Shown here piece by piece: positions 1 to 7,900 of a DNA stretch of 14,355 nucleotides. The notes under the pieces are model-generated. The model saw nothing but the letters and a program-made list of their open reading frames with translations, did not search any database and was not told where the DNA came from. How positions within the stretch are numbered: position 1 is the stretch's first letter; each line of letters begins with the position of its first letter. The stretch is taken from assembly GCA_045546315.1 (NCBI GenBank), contig JAZQCN010000127.1, forward strand, positions 1 to 14,355, written 5' to 3'. This DNA is from RGIG2041 sp045546315. GTDB lineage: Bacteria > Bacillota > Clostridia > UBA1381 > UMGS1253. The translations under genes and the position numbers were made by a program.

Positions 1-917
1 GTATCTGCCGTGATATAGGTATAGCCGAGTTCACACAGCGTCTTTGCCATTTCCATATATTTTTCCTCGGTATCCGGCTGATAGGCAAAATAATCCGGGT
101 AAAAATACTGCTCGTGCGTACCTGTACCGATAAAAGCATCGCCGTTACGCTGTTCGTATGCCGGGCGGATTTCTTCTAATTTGTGCAGGTTGATTGTCGG
201 GCCGCCGCCCATGTTTTTAAACCAGACGCCGGTCAGCGCATCCTTTACACCCTTGAAGGTACCGAGAGTTGCTTCGCGCTGTTCTGTACTGATATGATTA
301 TAAGCAGAAATAGACTTTGCAATCGCTGTGTTTTTGCCGCCGCGTGTAAACAGCATTGTTTCCGGCTTGCGGTTTTGCAAAAGGCGGAAGCTGTGCCCAT
401 ACGGAAGCGACTCCGGGTCGCCGTTGTATTCTATACGCTCACCGCTGCTTGGAGAAATCAGATTGATGCCGCAATCTGCAAGCGCACGGCAGCCATCCTT
501 ACTGATGGGCAGCCAATGCGGTACAACTGCGTAGGCAACGCTCTGCTCCCCGGCAAAGCGGCGGATTTCGTTTAACACGGCTTCGCAGTCCTTTTTTACA
601 TCGTCGTAGTCCGCGTTGACATACGGATAGTCCGGAAACTCCTGCTTTGCATGAAACGCAAGCTTTAACCAATCGGCGTTTGCCGCCCATTCTGCCTTGT
701 AGGTATCCGGCACCTCGGCAAGCGTGAACTCATCTGTGCCGTAGAAAAAGTCTGTACGGTAAAAAAGATTGAGCTGCGCGGTTAAACCGTAAGCATCGTG
801 TACACGCTTGAGCATACCCAAAAACGGCACATCGAAAATCGATGCCGGCTTTTGGCGCGCAATATCACGCAAGCACCAGATAACATCATCGATAAAAAAA
901 TACGCTTTCTTTTCCAT
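1..917 (-). CDS. Polysaccharide deacetylase-like (beta/alpha)-barrel protein, 3' end cut by window edge
   Basis: The reading frame runs from an ATG at 917 to the left edge with no stop, giving 305 residues of an incomplete protein. There is no signal peptide or membrane segment, so it should be cytoplasmic. The N-terminus has a hydrophobic beta strand ending in an acidic pair (FFIDD, residues 7-11), the usual place of the first metal-binding Asp in polysaccharide deacetylase-type barrels. A later strand ends in His89 (LAFHA, 86-90), and a third His lies in GTHEQYF (266-272), followed by a helix and GYTYITAD, which looks like the last barrel strand. These are plausible metal ligands by analogy only. 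It begins 2 bp after the GH95-like gene and has its own AAAGGGG site, so the two are co-transcribed and probably work on the same imported glycan. A deacetylase role is inferred; it could instead be a glycoside hydrolase of the same fold or a non-catalytic relative. The ORF is certain, the function is not. Confidence 0.9.
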   Translation of the reverse strand, partial: MEKKAYFFIDDVIWCLRDIARQKPASIFDVPFLGMLKRVHDAYGLTAQLNLFYRTDFFYGTDEFTLAEVPDTYKAEWAANADWLKLAFHAKQEFPDYPYVNADYDDVKKDCEAVLNEIRRFAGEQSVAYAVVPHWLPISKDGCRALADCGINLISPSSGERIEYNGDPESLPYGHSFRLLQNRKPETMLFTRGGKNTAIAKSISAYNHISTEQREATLGTFKGVKDALTGVWFKNMGGGPTINLHKLEEIRPAYEQRNGDAFIGTGTHEQYFYPDYFAYQPDTEEKYMEMAKTLCELGYTYITAD

Positions 918-919
918 AA

Positions 920-3900
920 TCAATACCCCTTTATCACATTTAATATAATATAGTTGAGTTTCCAGTTATACCCCGGTTTTGTCGAAACCTTTAATCGAAT
1001 CAAAGCATCGTCGTCCTCTTTAATCAGAGGCAAAAGCGCGCATTGGTATTCGCCCTTTTTCACAAGCGCACCGCCGGCGCTTCTGCCGCCCACGGCTTCA
1101 AGCACCGTAACGCTGTCTTCATTTTCATCGCCCGAGCAAACAAACAGCTCATACTGTCCGCGCGGCGCTTCGATGATGAATTCTGCATCTGCGCTGCCGG
1201 TTGCAAAATCCTGCCGCAACACATCCGGCGTGCCGCGGTCGATTATCTCAATGCCGTTTGCAGCTTTAAAGCCGTAGCCGGCAAGCGGCGTAAAGGCAAG
1301 GTTTTCATCTCCAACCTCCCAGAAGCCGCACCATGGATTTGTGCGCACATCCGCCGTGGAGACCTGGCGCTCTATAGTCGGATAATACTTTTTGCCCTTT
1401 TGATTTGTAAAGTCAAATTTATAGACCGTATGGTTCATATGCCGCGCATTGCCGACATACCAGTCGCGGATGACACCATCGAGCGCCTTTCTGTATACGG
1501 TTTCTTTATCCTCTCCAATGCTGATATAGCGCTTGGTGTAGGTATAGCGCTGAAGCACTTTTTCTTCATAATCCGATTCCGGCGCTTCCGTGTACGCATC
1601 GGCTACTTCAGCAATAGTGTAGGTCTTGCCTGCCTGCGTTTCAAACGAAAGGACATTGTTTTCTGCCGTAAATTCCACCTTTTTCCCATCACAGAAGATG
1701 CAAAGCGCATCTGTGAGGTATGGGCTTGTCAGATTGACTGTACCGCCCTTTTTGCTGTGCACCACTATAAAGTCCAGCATCCCCTCTGTCATCGAGGCGC
1801 TGACCTCAAACGCACCCTTGCACAAAAGTCTGTCAAAGCGCAGCGTCTTCCACGCAGGATACTCTACCGTGCGCGCTTCGAACTCTGCAGCATTCCAGCC
1901 GTTTCGCCAAGCGCGCTCGTATTCATCATCGCCGTCCGGCAATGCCGGAAAGACACGAATCAGGCCCGCGTGCGACTGGATGAGCATTTCATTGACTGCC
2001 GCAAGCATTTCGCCGGTAAACTCCATCATACAAGAATAATACAGCGGTTGACGGTTGACTAAGCAGAAGTTCATAAAGCGGTCGGTTTCTTCGGCGGTCA
2101 AGCCGTTTGTGCGCAGCATATGGTCAACGCCGCGCTCGTACAAAAGGCGGATTGCCTTCTGCCCCTGCCCGAGCCTTGCCGCACCTGCCGCAAGCCAGCT
2201 GCCGATAAAGATGCCGATTTCGCTTCTGTCCTCTAAGTAGGTGATTGTGTTTTTCAGAATTCCTACCGTATCCGCATCGCTGTGCAGCCCCAGCTCGCCA
2301 ATCGGGAACAGCGGCATCAGCATACTCGGGTGGCGCACAAACAGGTTGTCCGGCGCATCTTCCGAATCCTTTAAATGCTTGCCGCAAAGCCCTTCTTCGG
2401 AAATGGCATACGGCGCCATATTGTTCATAATTTCCTTGACTTTTGCTAAAATCGCATCGTCCTTGCCCAGAATTTCAGCCGCCTCCAGCGTAAACTTAAA
2501 CAGATATTTTACGCTCGACACCGTAATGATTGTATCGTGCGAAAGCGGACCCTGCTCCGGACAGATGTCGGGATACACGCTGTAGTAGCCGCGTGTTTCA
2601 TCGTATTTGAAAATTGCGCAGAAAAATTCGCAAAGTCCTAAGAATAACGGGTAGGCATCCTTTTCCAGATAGTCCTTATCCAAGCTGTATTCATACAAAA
2701 ACCACAAATACTGCGCACACCACGGCCATACACAGTAGTAAAATTCATACGGATAGTCGCCTGCGATGCCCGGCGCATTGTGCAGATTCTTCGCGTAGCG
2801 CTTTGCTAAGTCCACATAGGACAAAAGTCCGTCGGAAAAGACCTTGGCAAGGTCTAAGCGGTTCGAGGAAAATACGCCCGCAAACGCCGCCTGGATATTC
2901 ACATCCCAGTACCACATACTGCCCCAGAGGTTCGGATGTCTCGTATCCCAAAGGCCGTTCAAGCCGCATGCGTGGTGCTTCATGACGCCGTCTTTGCCGC
3001 TACAGCAGTCGAGCGCATACTGGTTGATAAAATAGATATGCTCTAAAAACTTGTCCGGAATCGAAATCGAGGATTTTTTGAAAAACGCATCCCAGTATGC
3101 CTTATGCTCGGCATACAGTTCTTCAATGCTGTTTTCGTAGGCATCCATCACGGCAATGCCGTCTGTTTCCGGCTTTTCGTAATTAAAGTCGGTAAACACG
3201 CTTGTTAAAATATAAAATTCTTTTCCGGCATCGGCAATTTCGATGCTTGCGCCATGTGTTTTTTCGGTCATTTTGCCCTTTGCACCCACCAGGCGCACCA
3301 TCCCTGCAAAGCGGAACACCTTTTTGCCGAAGGTGTGTTCAACGGTGTAGACAAAAGTTTTTTCATCCGCCTGCGTATAGGTTACGCTTGGAAATACCAT
3401 ATCGCGCTGCGGTGAAAGCTCGATTTCAAATGCGGACAAGAGGCCGCTCTCCGTTTGCTCGATGCGGTTTATGATGCAATCCTTTTTTGCAATGCGCGTA
3501 TCAACAGACACCTGCTGCGCACCACCGAGCGTAAACACGGTTTTGGCATCTTCTGTATAGAGTGCAAGCTTGTTATCCGCTCCCTGCAATTTCTCTGCAA
3601 AGCGGAAGGCAAAATCGCCAGTTTTCGGATGCTGCCCGGAGATTTTTCCTGCCCAGTTGGCTTTATAGGACGGTTGGCGATGGTTTCGATACTCTGCAAA
3701 CGGTTCACCGCCGACAGGCTGGTTGCCATCTGCCATTTTCACGCGCGCCTCGTGTGCCGCGCCCGGATTTTCCGCAATCGGCATTGCCTTGAGCAGCTCG
3801 TCCGGCAAGACGTGCTCTGTGCGGTTATAATATACCTCATAGTGATTGGTCGGCATATGCAGTACATTTTTCTCATAATACAGCATTGCCCCGTAAACGC

Positions 3901-3967
3901 CGTTGCCGAGTGGGAGCGCATTGTCCCAATGACTTTCGGCATTTGTATAAACTACGCTGTGCTTCAT
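920..3967 (-). CDS. GH95-like glycoside hydrolase (alpha-L-fucosidase/alpha-L-galactosidase type) with C-terminal beta-sandwich
   Basis: This is a 1,015-residue protein from the ATG at 3967. An in-frame ATG at 4012 exists, but AAGGTG lies 7 nt before 3967, and GH95 proteins usually begin just before the WDNALPLGNG-type motif, here at residues 14-23. Residues 1-300 form the N-terminal beta-supersandwich region. Residues 300-680 resemble the alpha/alpha-barrel of GH95: GLNGLWD (335-341), the NIN-like site as NIQ (357-359), the acid motif as CPEQGP (469-474, Glu471), RHPS (545-548) and EMLIQSH (660-666). About 690-790 is a beta domain. Residues 845-1015 form a separate galactose-binding-like sandwich (GQYELFVCSGDENEDSV, 937-953) of the kind seen on rhamnogalacturonan-processing enzymes. 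There is no signal peptide, so it is likely cytoplasmic, acting on imported oligosaccharides as an inverting exo-hydrolase. It is the first gene of an operon with the deacetylase-like gene and is divergent from an AraC regulator. Family membership is fairly sure; substrate is not. Confidence 0.93.
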   Translation of the reverse strand: MKHSVVYTNAESHWDNALPLGNGVYGAMLYYEKNVLHMPTNHYEVYYNRTEHVLPDELLKAMPIAENPGAAHEARVKMADGNQPVGGEPFAEYRNHRQPSYKANWAGKISGQHPKTGDFAFRFAEKLQGADNKLALYTEDAKTVFTLGGAQQVSVDTRIAKKDCIINRIEQTESGLLSAFEIELSPQRDMVFPSVTYTQADEKTFVYTVEHTFGKKVFRFAGMVRLVGAKGKMTEKTHGASIEIADAGKEFYILTSVFTDFNYEKPETDGIAVMDAYENSIEELYAEHKAYWDAFFKKSSISIPDKFLEHIYFINQYALDCCSGKDGVMKHHACGLNGLWDTRHPNLWGSMWYWDVNIQAAFAGVFSSNRLDLAKVFSDGLLSYVDLAKRYAKNLHNAPGIAGDYPYEFYYCVWPWCAQYLWFLYEYSLDKDYLEKDAYPLFLGLCEFFCAIFKYDETRGYYSVYPDICPEQGPLSHDTIITVSSVKYLFKFTLEAAEILGKDDAILAKVKEIMNNMAPYAISEEGLCGKHLKDSEDAPDNLFVRHPSMLMPLFPIGELGLHSDADTVGILKNTITYLEDRSEIGIFIGSWLAAGAARLGQGQKAIRLLYERGVDHMLRTNGLTAEETDRFMNFCLVNRQPLYYSCMMEFTGEMLAAVNEMLIQSHAGLIRVFPALPDGDDEYERAWRNGWNAAEFEARTVEYPAWKTLRFDRLLCKGAFEVSASMTEGMLDFIVVHSKKGGTVNLTSPYLTDALCIFCDGKKVEFTAENNVLSFETQAGKTYTIAEVADAYTEAPESDYEEKVLQRYTYTKRYISIGEDKETVYRKALDGVIRDWYVGNARHMNHTVYKFDFTNQKGKKYYPTIERQVSTADVRTNPWCGFWEVGDENLAFTPLAGYGFKAANGIEIIDRGTPDVLRQDFATGSADAEFIIEAPRGQYELFVCSGDENEDSVTVLEAVGGRSAGGALVKKGEYQCALLPLIKEDDDALIRLKVSTKPGYNWKLNYIILNVIKGY
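926..932 (-). promoter_or_regulatory. Ribosome binding site of the deacetylase-like gene, inside the end of the GH95-like gene
   Basis: On the minus strand this reads AAAGGGG, 8 nt before the ATG at 917. It overlaps the last codons of the upstream gene, whose TGA (920-922) ends 2 nt before the ATG. The arrangement fixes the start codon and implies translational coupling. Confidence 0.8.
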
Positions 3968-3974
3968 TTCATCA

Positions 3975-3980
3975 CACCTT
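3975..3980 (-). promoter_or_regulatory. Ribosome binding site deciding the start of the GH95-like gene
   Basis: AAGGTG on the minus strand lies 7 nt upstream of the ATG at 3967. The upstream in-frame ATG at 4012 has no comparable site. The predicted promoter (-10 at 4001-4006) would also start transcription near 3994, after 4012, so the upstream ATG would not be on the mRNA. Confidence 0.8.
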
Positions 3981-4000
3981 TGCTGATTTTTTATAAAATT

Positions 4001-4029
4001 ATCGTAGCACATTCAAAAATGCAAATCAA
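4001..4029 (-). promoter_or_regulatory. Predicted sigma-A-type promoter of the GH95-like/deacetylase-like operon
   Basis: On the minus strand TTGATT (4024-4029) is followed after 17 bp by TACGAT (4001-4006), which has a TG one base upstream of it, an extended -10. Transcription would start near 3994, leaving a leader of roughly 27 nt that contains the ribosome binding site. Spacing and strand fit well; the call is by eye. Confidence 0.6.
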
Positions 4030-4048
4030 TTTCTAAAACGAATATATA

Positions 4049-4077
4049 TGGACAAAACAACGATTTTATGTTATGCT
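4049..4077 (+). promoter_or_regulatory. Predicted sigma-A-type promoter of the AraC-family gene
   Basis: TGGACA (4049-4054) and TATGCT (4072-4077) are separated by exactly 17 bp. Transcription would start near 4084, just before AAAGGA (4085-4090) and GGTGG (4092-4096), so the leader is very short. The -35 boxes of this promoter and the opposing one are only 19 bp apart, so one regulator bound between them could control both directions. Confidence 0.55.
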
Positions 4078-4083
4078 TAATTT
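4073..4083 (+). repeat. 11-bp word shared with the lyase promoter region (copy 1)
   Basis: ATGCTTAATTT here overlaps the -10 box and start region of the AraC-family gene. The same 11 bases occur on the minus strand at 9632-9642, just upstream of the -35 box of the first lyase gene. It is a candidate operator half-site for the AraC regulator (own gene and lyase), but AT-rich intergenic DNA makes chance matches possible. Confidence 0.25.
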
Positions 4084-4100
4084 GAAAGGACGGTGGAAAT

Positions 4101-4952
4101 ATGCAAGGGCTGTTCCTGAAACTGACAGAAATACCAAAAATCGGTTTTGCACATCATTTTCAAGCAGAAAACTATCAGGCAAGCTACATGTCAAAAATAA
4201 TCAGCATTGAGCTTGTTTATATTAAAAGCGGAAGCTTCACCGCTGAATTGTATGGCAAAAACTACGATATCTGCCCCGGCAGCATTCTCGTTTTACCGCG
4301 CACCCTGCCCCTGACGCTGACGGCAGAGAAGGGTGTCGTACATACACACTGTACGGTGCAGCTTCTTCTAAATACGCCGCCGATTTTTATCGATAATGCA
4401 GACAAAGAAGCATATGAACTGACAGACGGCATCGTTTTACCGTTTATCACGCCGCCCTGCCCGGAAAACGAAAGCATAAAAAAAGAGCTTTATGCCATCA
4501 TCTCTTCCGTCGGCACGCTCGGCAAGGACGGCAAGCTTTCCGCCGCGCTCGGCGCGATGGGGATTTTAGCAAAGCTTAATCGTATGTATCGGCAAGCAGC
4601 ATACCGCGCCGCCGGCAAAGCATCTCTTTTAGAATATAAGATTAAAAGCTATGTTTCTGCGAATATACACAAGCAGTTTACAATTGCAGAGCTGGCGCAG
4701 GCACTCGGCAAAACACCGAACTATTTAAACAGCGTGTTTAAGCAGGCAACCGGCATCGGTATACGCCAATATATCAACCGTGAAAAAGTACACATCATTT
4801 CCACGATTTTAGAAAGTGAGAACCTCACCTTCAGGCAGGCGTGTGAAAGCGTTGCAATTTACGATGTTTCCTACGGCTATCGCCTTTTTAAAAAGCAGAC
4901 CGGCATCACGCCTGCCGCCTTTGCGGAAGGAAAACACTTAAAACCAAATTAA
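4101..4952 (+). CDS. AraC-family transcriptional regulator
   Basis: This is a 283-residue DNA-binding protein of usual AraC length. Residues 30-95 look like a small cupin-type sensor fold (strand-rich, with YDICPGSILVLPR at 55-67 and HTHCTVQ at 81-87) that probably binds a sugar. Residues 178-278 form the double helix-turn-helix: the first is FTIAELAQALGKTPNYLNSV (193-212), the second lies at about 243-264, and the family signature region ends in FKKQTGITPAAF (263-274). The ATG at 4101 is preceded by GGTGG and AAAGGA; Met30 is a less likely start. There is no membrane segment, so it senses a cytoplasmic ligand. It is divergent from the GH95-like operon and convergent with the first lyase gene. 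By context it is the probable local activator or repressor of the glycan-use genes, with the ligand unknown. Confidence 0.95.
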   Translation: MQGLFLKLTEIPKIGFAHHFQAENYQASYMSKIISIELVYIKSGSFTAELYGKNYDICPGSILVLPRTLPLTLTAEKGVVHTHCTVQLLLNTPPIFIDNADKEAYELTDGIVLPFITPPCPENESIKKELYAIISSVGTLGKDGKLSAALGAMGILAKLNRMYRQAAYRAAGKASLLEYKIKSYVSANIHKQFTIAELAQALGKTPNYLNSVFKQATGIGIRQYINREKVHIISTILESENLTFRQACESVAIYDVSYGYRLFKKQTGITPAAFAEGKHLKPN

Positions 4953-4982
4953 AATACCGATGGATTTCTCCATCGGTATTTT
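4951..4982. terminator. Bidirectional intrinsic terminator between the AraC gene and the first lyase gene
   Basis: A perfect 14-bp inverted repeat (arms 4951-4964 and 4969-4982) encloses the tetraloop TTTC. The arm is AAAATACCGATGGA, so U-rich ends form in both directions: TATTTTT on the plus strand, TATTTTAATTT on the minus strand. The left arm overlaps the TAA of the AraC gene (4950-4952). The hairpin begins 15 bp beyond the stop of the convergent lyase gene. Its 10-bp core TACCGATGGA also forms the stem of the terminator at 9685-9716. Confidence 0.9.
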
Positions 4983-4997
4983 TGCATTATTCTTGAA

Positions 4998-7900
4998 TTA
5001 TTCGACCACAATTGTCGCCGTCGAGCTTGCCGTATAGCCGTCCTGCGTTACGGTAACGGTGACGGTGGTGGTACCGGCCTTCAAGAAGGAAATTGTGCCG
5101 TCTGCTGCAATCTTTGCAATACTTTCGTCTGCCACCTTGTAGGCAACTGCCGCATCCGGGCGCACTGTGACAATACTGCGGAAGGCATCCGTACCGCTCA
5201 AGGTCAGCTGCAGCTGCTCACCCGGCGCACCGGAAAGCTTGCGTTCTGCAAAGTATATCGGCCAATATGAAATATCCTCTGCCTGCTGTGCTGCGCTTTC
5301 ATAGAAACGAACCTCCGCATAGGTGTTCCATGCGCTTTCGTTCGACCCGTGACACACCAGCTTCACATAACGTGCCTGCACGCCGCCCAACGGAATAATA
5401 CTCATAATATCCGTTGTTTTCGGCGCGCCGCTGGTATGTACAGTCGTCCAGGACGCATTATCATTCGAAATCAGAACATCAAAGTTATATACGCGCGTAT
5501 TCTGATTTACGCCGGCAAATGCCATGGAGTGGATTGTTTTCACAGCACCGAAATCCATGCTGATCCATTCACCGTCGCCCTCCGCTGCCCAACGGTTCTT
5601 GATTTCTTCGTTGATGACACCATCGACAATACCACGCTTCGGATATTTTTCCCAGTTTGTAGAGTCTGTCAAATCTTCCACATAAATGAAGGTATCATAG
5701 TCCGGACCAGCTACTCCGGCAACGCCGATTTCCAAGCTTTGAAGCACGCCACGGTCTTTGTTGCCGATGATGCCTTCAAATGCATCCGCCTGCATTAAAA
5801 CGGTGTAGTTTTTGCCGTACGCAGTAAAGCTTGCGCTTTCGCCGATTGCATTTACCTGCACAACCTCGACCGGCGTGCCATTTACGCTCGCACTAATTTG
5901 CGGAATCGCTTCACCTGCCTTGATATCCAGTGCATATGCAGTTTGCGCCGTATCAAACATCAGCGCATCCTTGCCGTTAACTGCAACGCGCAAATCCAGT
6001 TCGCCAATGATTTTTACGATTTGCTCTTCGGTATAGGCAGCATCCGTGATGCCGATGGAAATCAGTCCGCGGTCATCCCAGAACACCTTCATGCCGAGCG
6101 CTTCTACAAGCGCACGGAGCGGAATGAGCGTTCTCGAATTATAAGTATTCGCCGGCACATCCAATAGTACGGTTTTGCCGTTTACCTGCATTTCATTTGA
6201 GCCAATGACAAGCTTAATATCCTTATCCAGATATTTTACGCCGACGGTTTGCGTCTGCTCATCCCAGCTAACGCTTGCGCCGAAGGATTCGGAAATAAAG
6301 CGTACCGGCACAAGTGTTCTGCCGTTTTCCGTAAACGGAACAACCTCTGCATTGTTTGTATCCACCATCGTTTTTGCGCCGTTTGCAATTGCATTCGGTG
6401 TGCCGAGCTTTAACACAACGTTCGACCCGGCAGCTGCGATGGCACTTTCATCATTGTCGTTTGCGCTCCAGTTTTCCATTTTGGTATAGCTCCACGGCGC
6501 CGGAATACCTTCGCCGTCTTTTAATGCAACATATTCTACGCAAAGCTCCAGCTCCGTTTTATCCTCAAAGTGCAGCTGCAGCTTCATGCCCTCATCGCCG
6601 GAGATAACATTGTTTACATCCGCAAACAGCGACTTTCTTTCCGCAAGCTCAAATCTTGCCTCTGCCGGTGCCTGGATAATGCGTGCAAGCATACGGTCGC
6701 CGTCGATAGTTAAAAGCGCACTCTTGCCGTCCGGCGCGATTTTTACGCTGGCGTCGGTATTTGCAAACCAATAAAATTCACTCGGCTTCTTTGCTGTAAC
6801 TTCATCCTGAATAATCACGCGGCGGCGGTTATCCGTCAGCATAATGCCGCGCTTTGCATCCGCATAATCGTTATTCGTCGAGGTCATATCAAACACACCG
6901 AATGCCGTACCCGCACTTGTGCCGTGTGCAATCTGCTTTGCAACGCCCTTTTTGAGGATATCCTCGCCTCTTGTCGGGTTGGCAATCAAGGTGTTATAGC
7001 CCTCGCCTCGTCTGTAATATGCCATCGTCAAATCGCCAAAATCGAGTGCGTAATCATAGTAGTTGATTTGACGGATAAAGCGCTTGCCCATATAGTCGAT
7101 GACATATGTGCCGAGCGAGAGATGCTGGTGTCCGCCGACCGGACCACCCTGCATTGCCGCATACACGGCTGTATCATCATTCCAGGAGCTTCGCAGCCAA
7201 GCCGCATTATGATACCCGTCTGCATTGTAGAACTTATCGAGCGGGAATGCCCCCGGCACATAGTATGCCTTCTCCGGATTGTAGAAGCACAACGCCGCAA
7301 CCAAATACTGTCCGTCCATACCTGCGCCGTGCTTTACCTGCACATTGTTTGCCCACCACGCATACTGTGGCTTATCGTAGGTCGCTGCCGCCCAGTAAAG
7401 CGCCGGTGAGGACTGATAGCCGGACACGCAGTCGCCGTAGTTAAACATACCGGCAGGGCCGTGTCCGTAAATCGGATATTCCGCCGTTAAGGACATACCG
7501 TCCATACCGCTGACATCGTAATCCGCCGGAACGACAAAGTCAGGCTTGAAGGCGTGGTCCATAAACCACGCAATAAACGAAATGTTCATCGTGCCCGCAT
7601 TCCAATAAGACACCGTTTCCTCGTAAGAGCCCTGCGGCGAATACTCAACCATTGCATTCCAGATGGTCGGCGGTGCAGTTTCTAAAATATATTCTGCCAA
7701 AAGCGGCTCTTCATCTGCAATGGCAAGTGCACACGCAATTGCCGCCTCGTTACATACCGGATTCCAGTTGCCGCTGTCCTTTCCGGCAAAGCCGTCCATA
7801 TGAACATAGTGATACAAAAAGTCCGGGAAGCCGTGCTTTTTCATAATGCCGACAAGCGTCTTTTTCTGCTCAGCCGTCAAATAATCGTAGCCCCAGTCAT

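Noticed and set aside
1043..2062. Long plus-strand open frame opposite the GH95-like gene (339 codons)
   Set aside because: It is a mirror frame of a clearly coding gene. The translation is rich in Cys, Arg and His with no recognisable domain and no convincing ribosome binding site.
3968..4012. Upstream ATG at 4012 as the start of the GH95-like gene, adding 15 residues
   Set aside because: The ATG at 3967 has AAGGTG at proper spacing and fits the usual GH95 N-terminus. The added segment has no ribosome binding site, and the predicted transcription start lies downstream of 4012.
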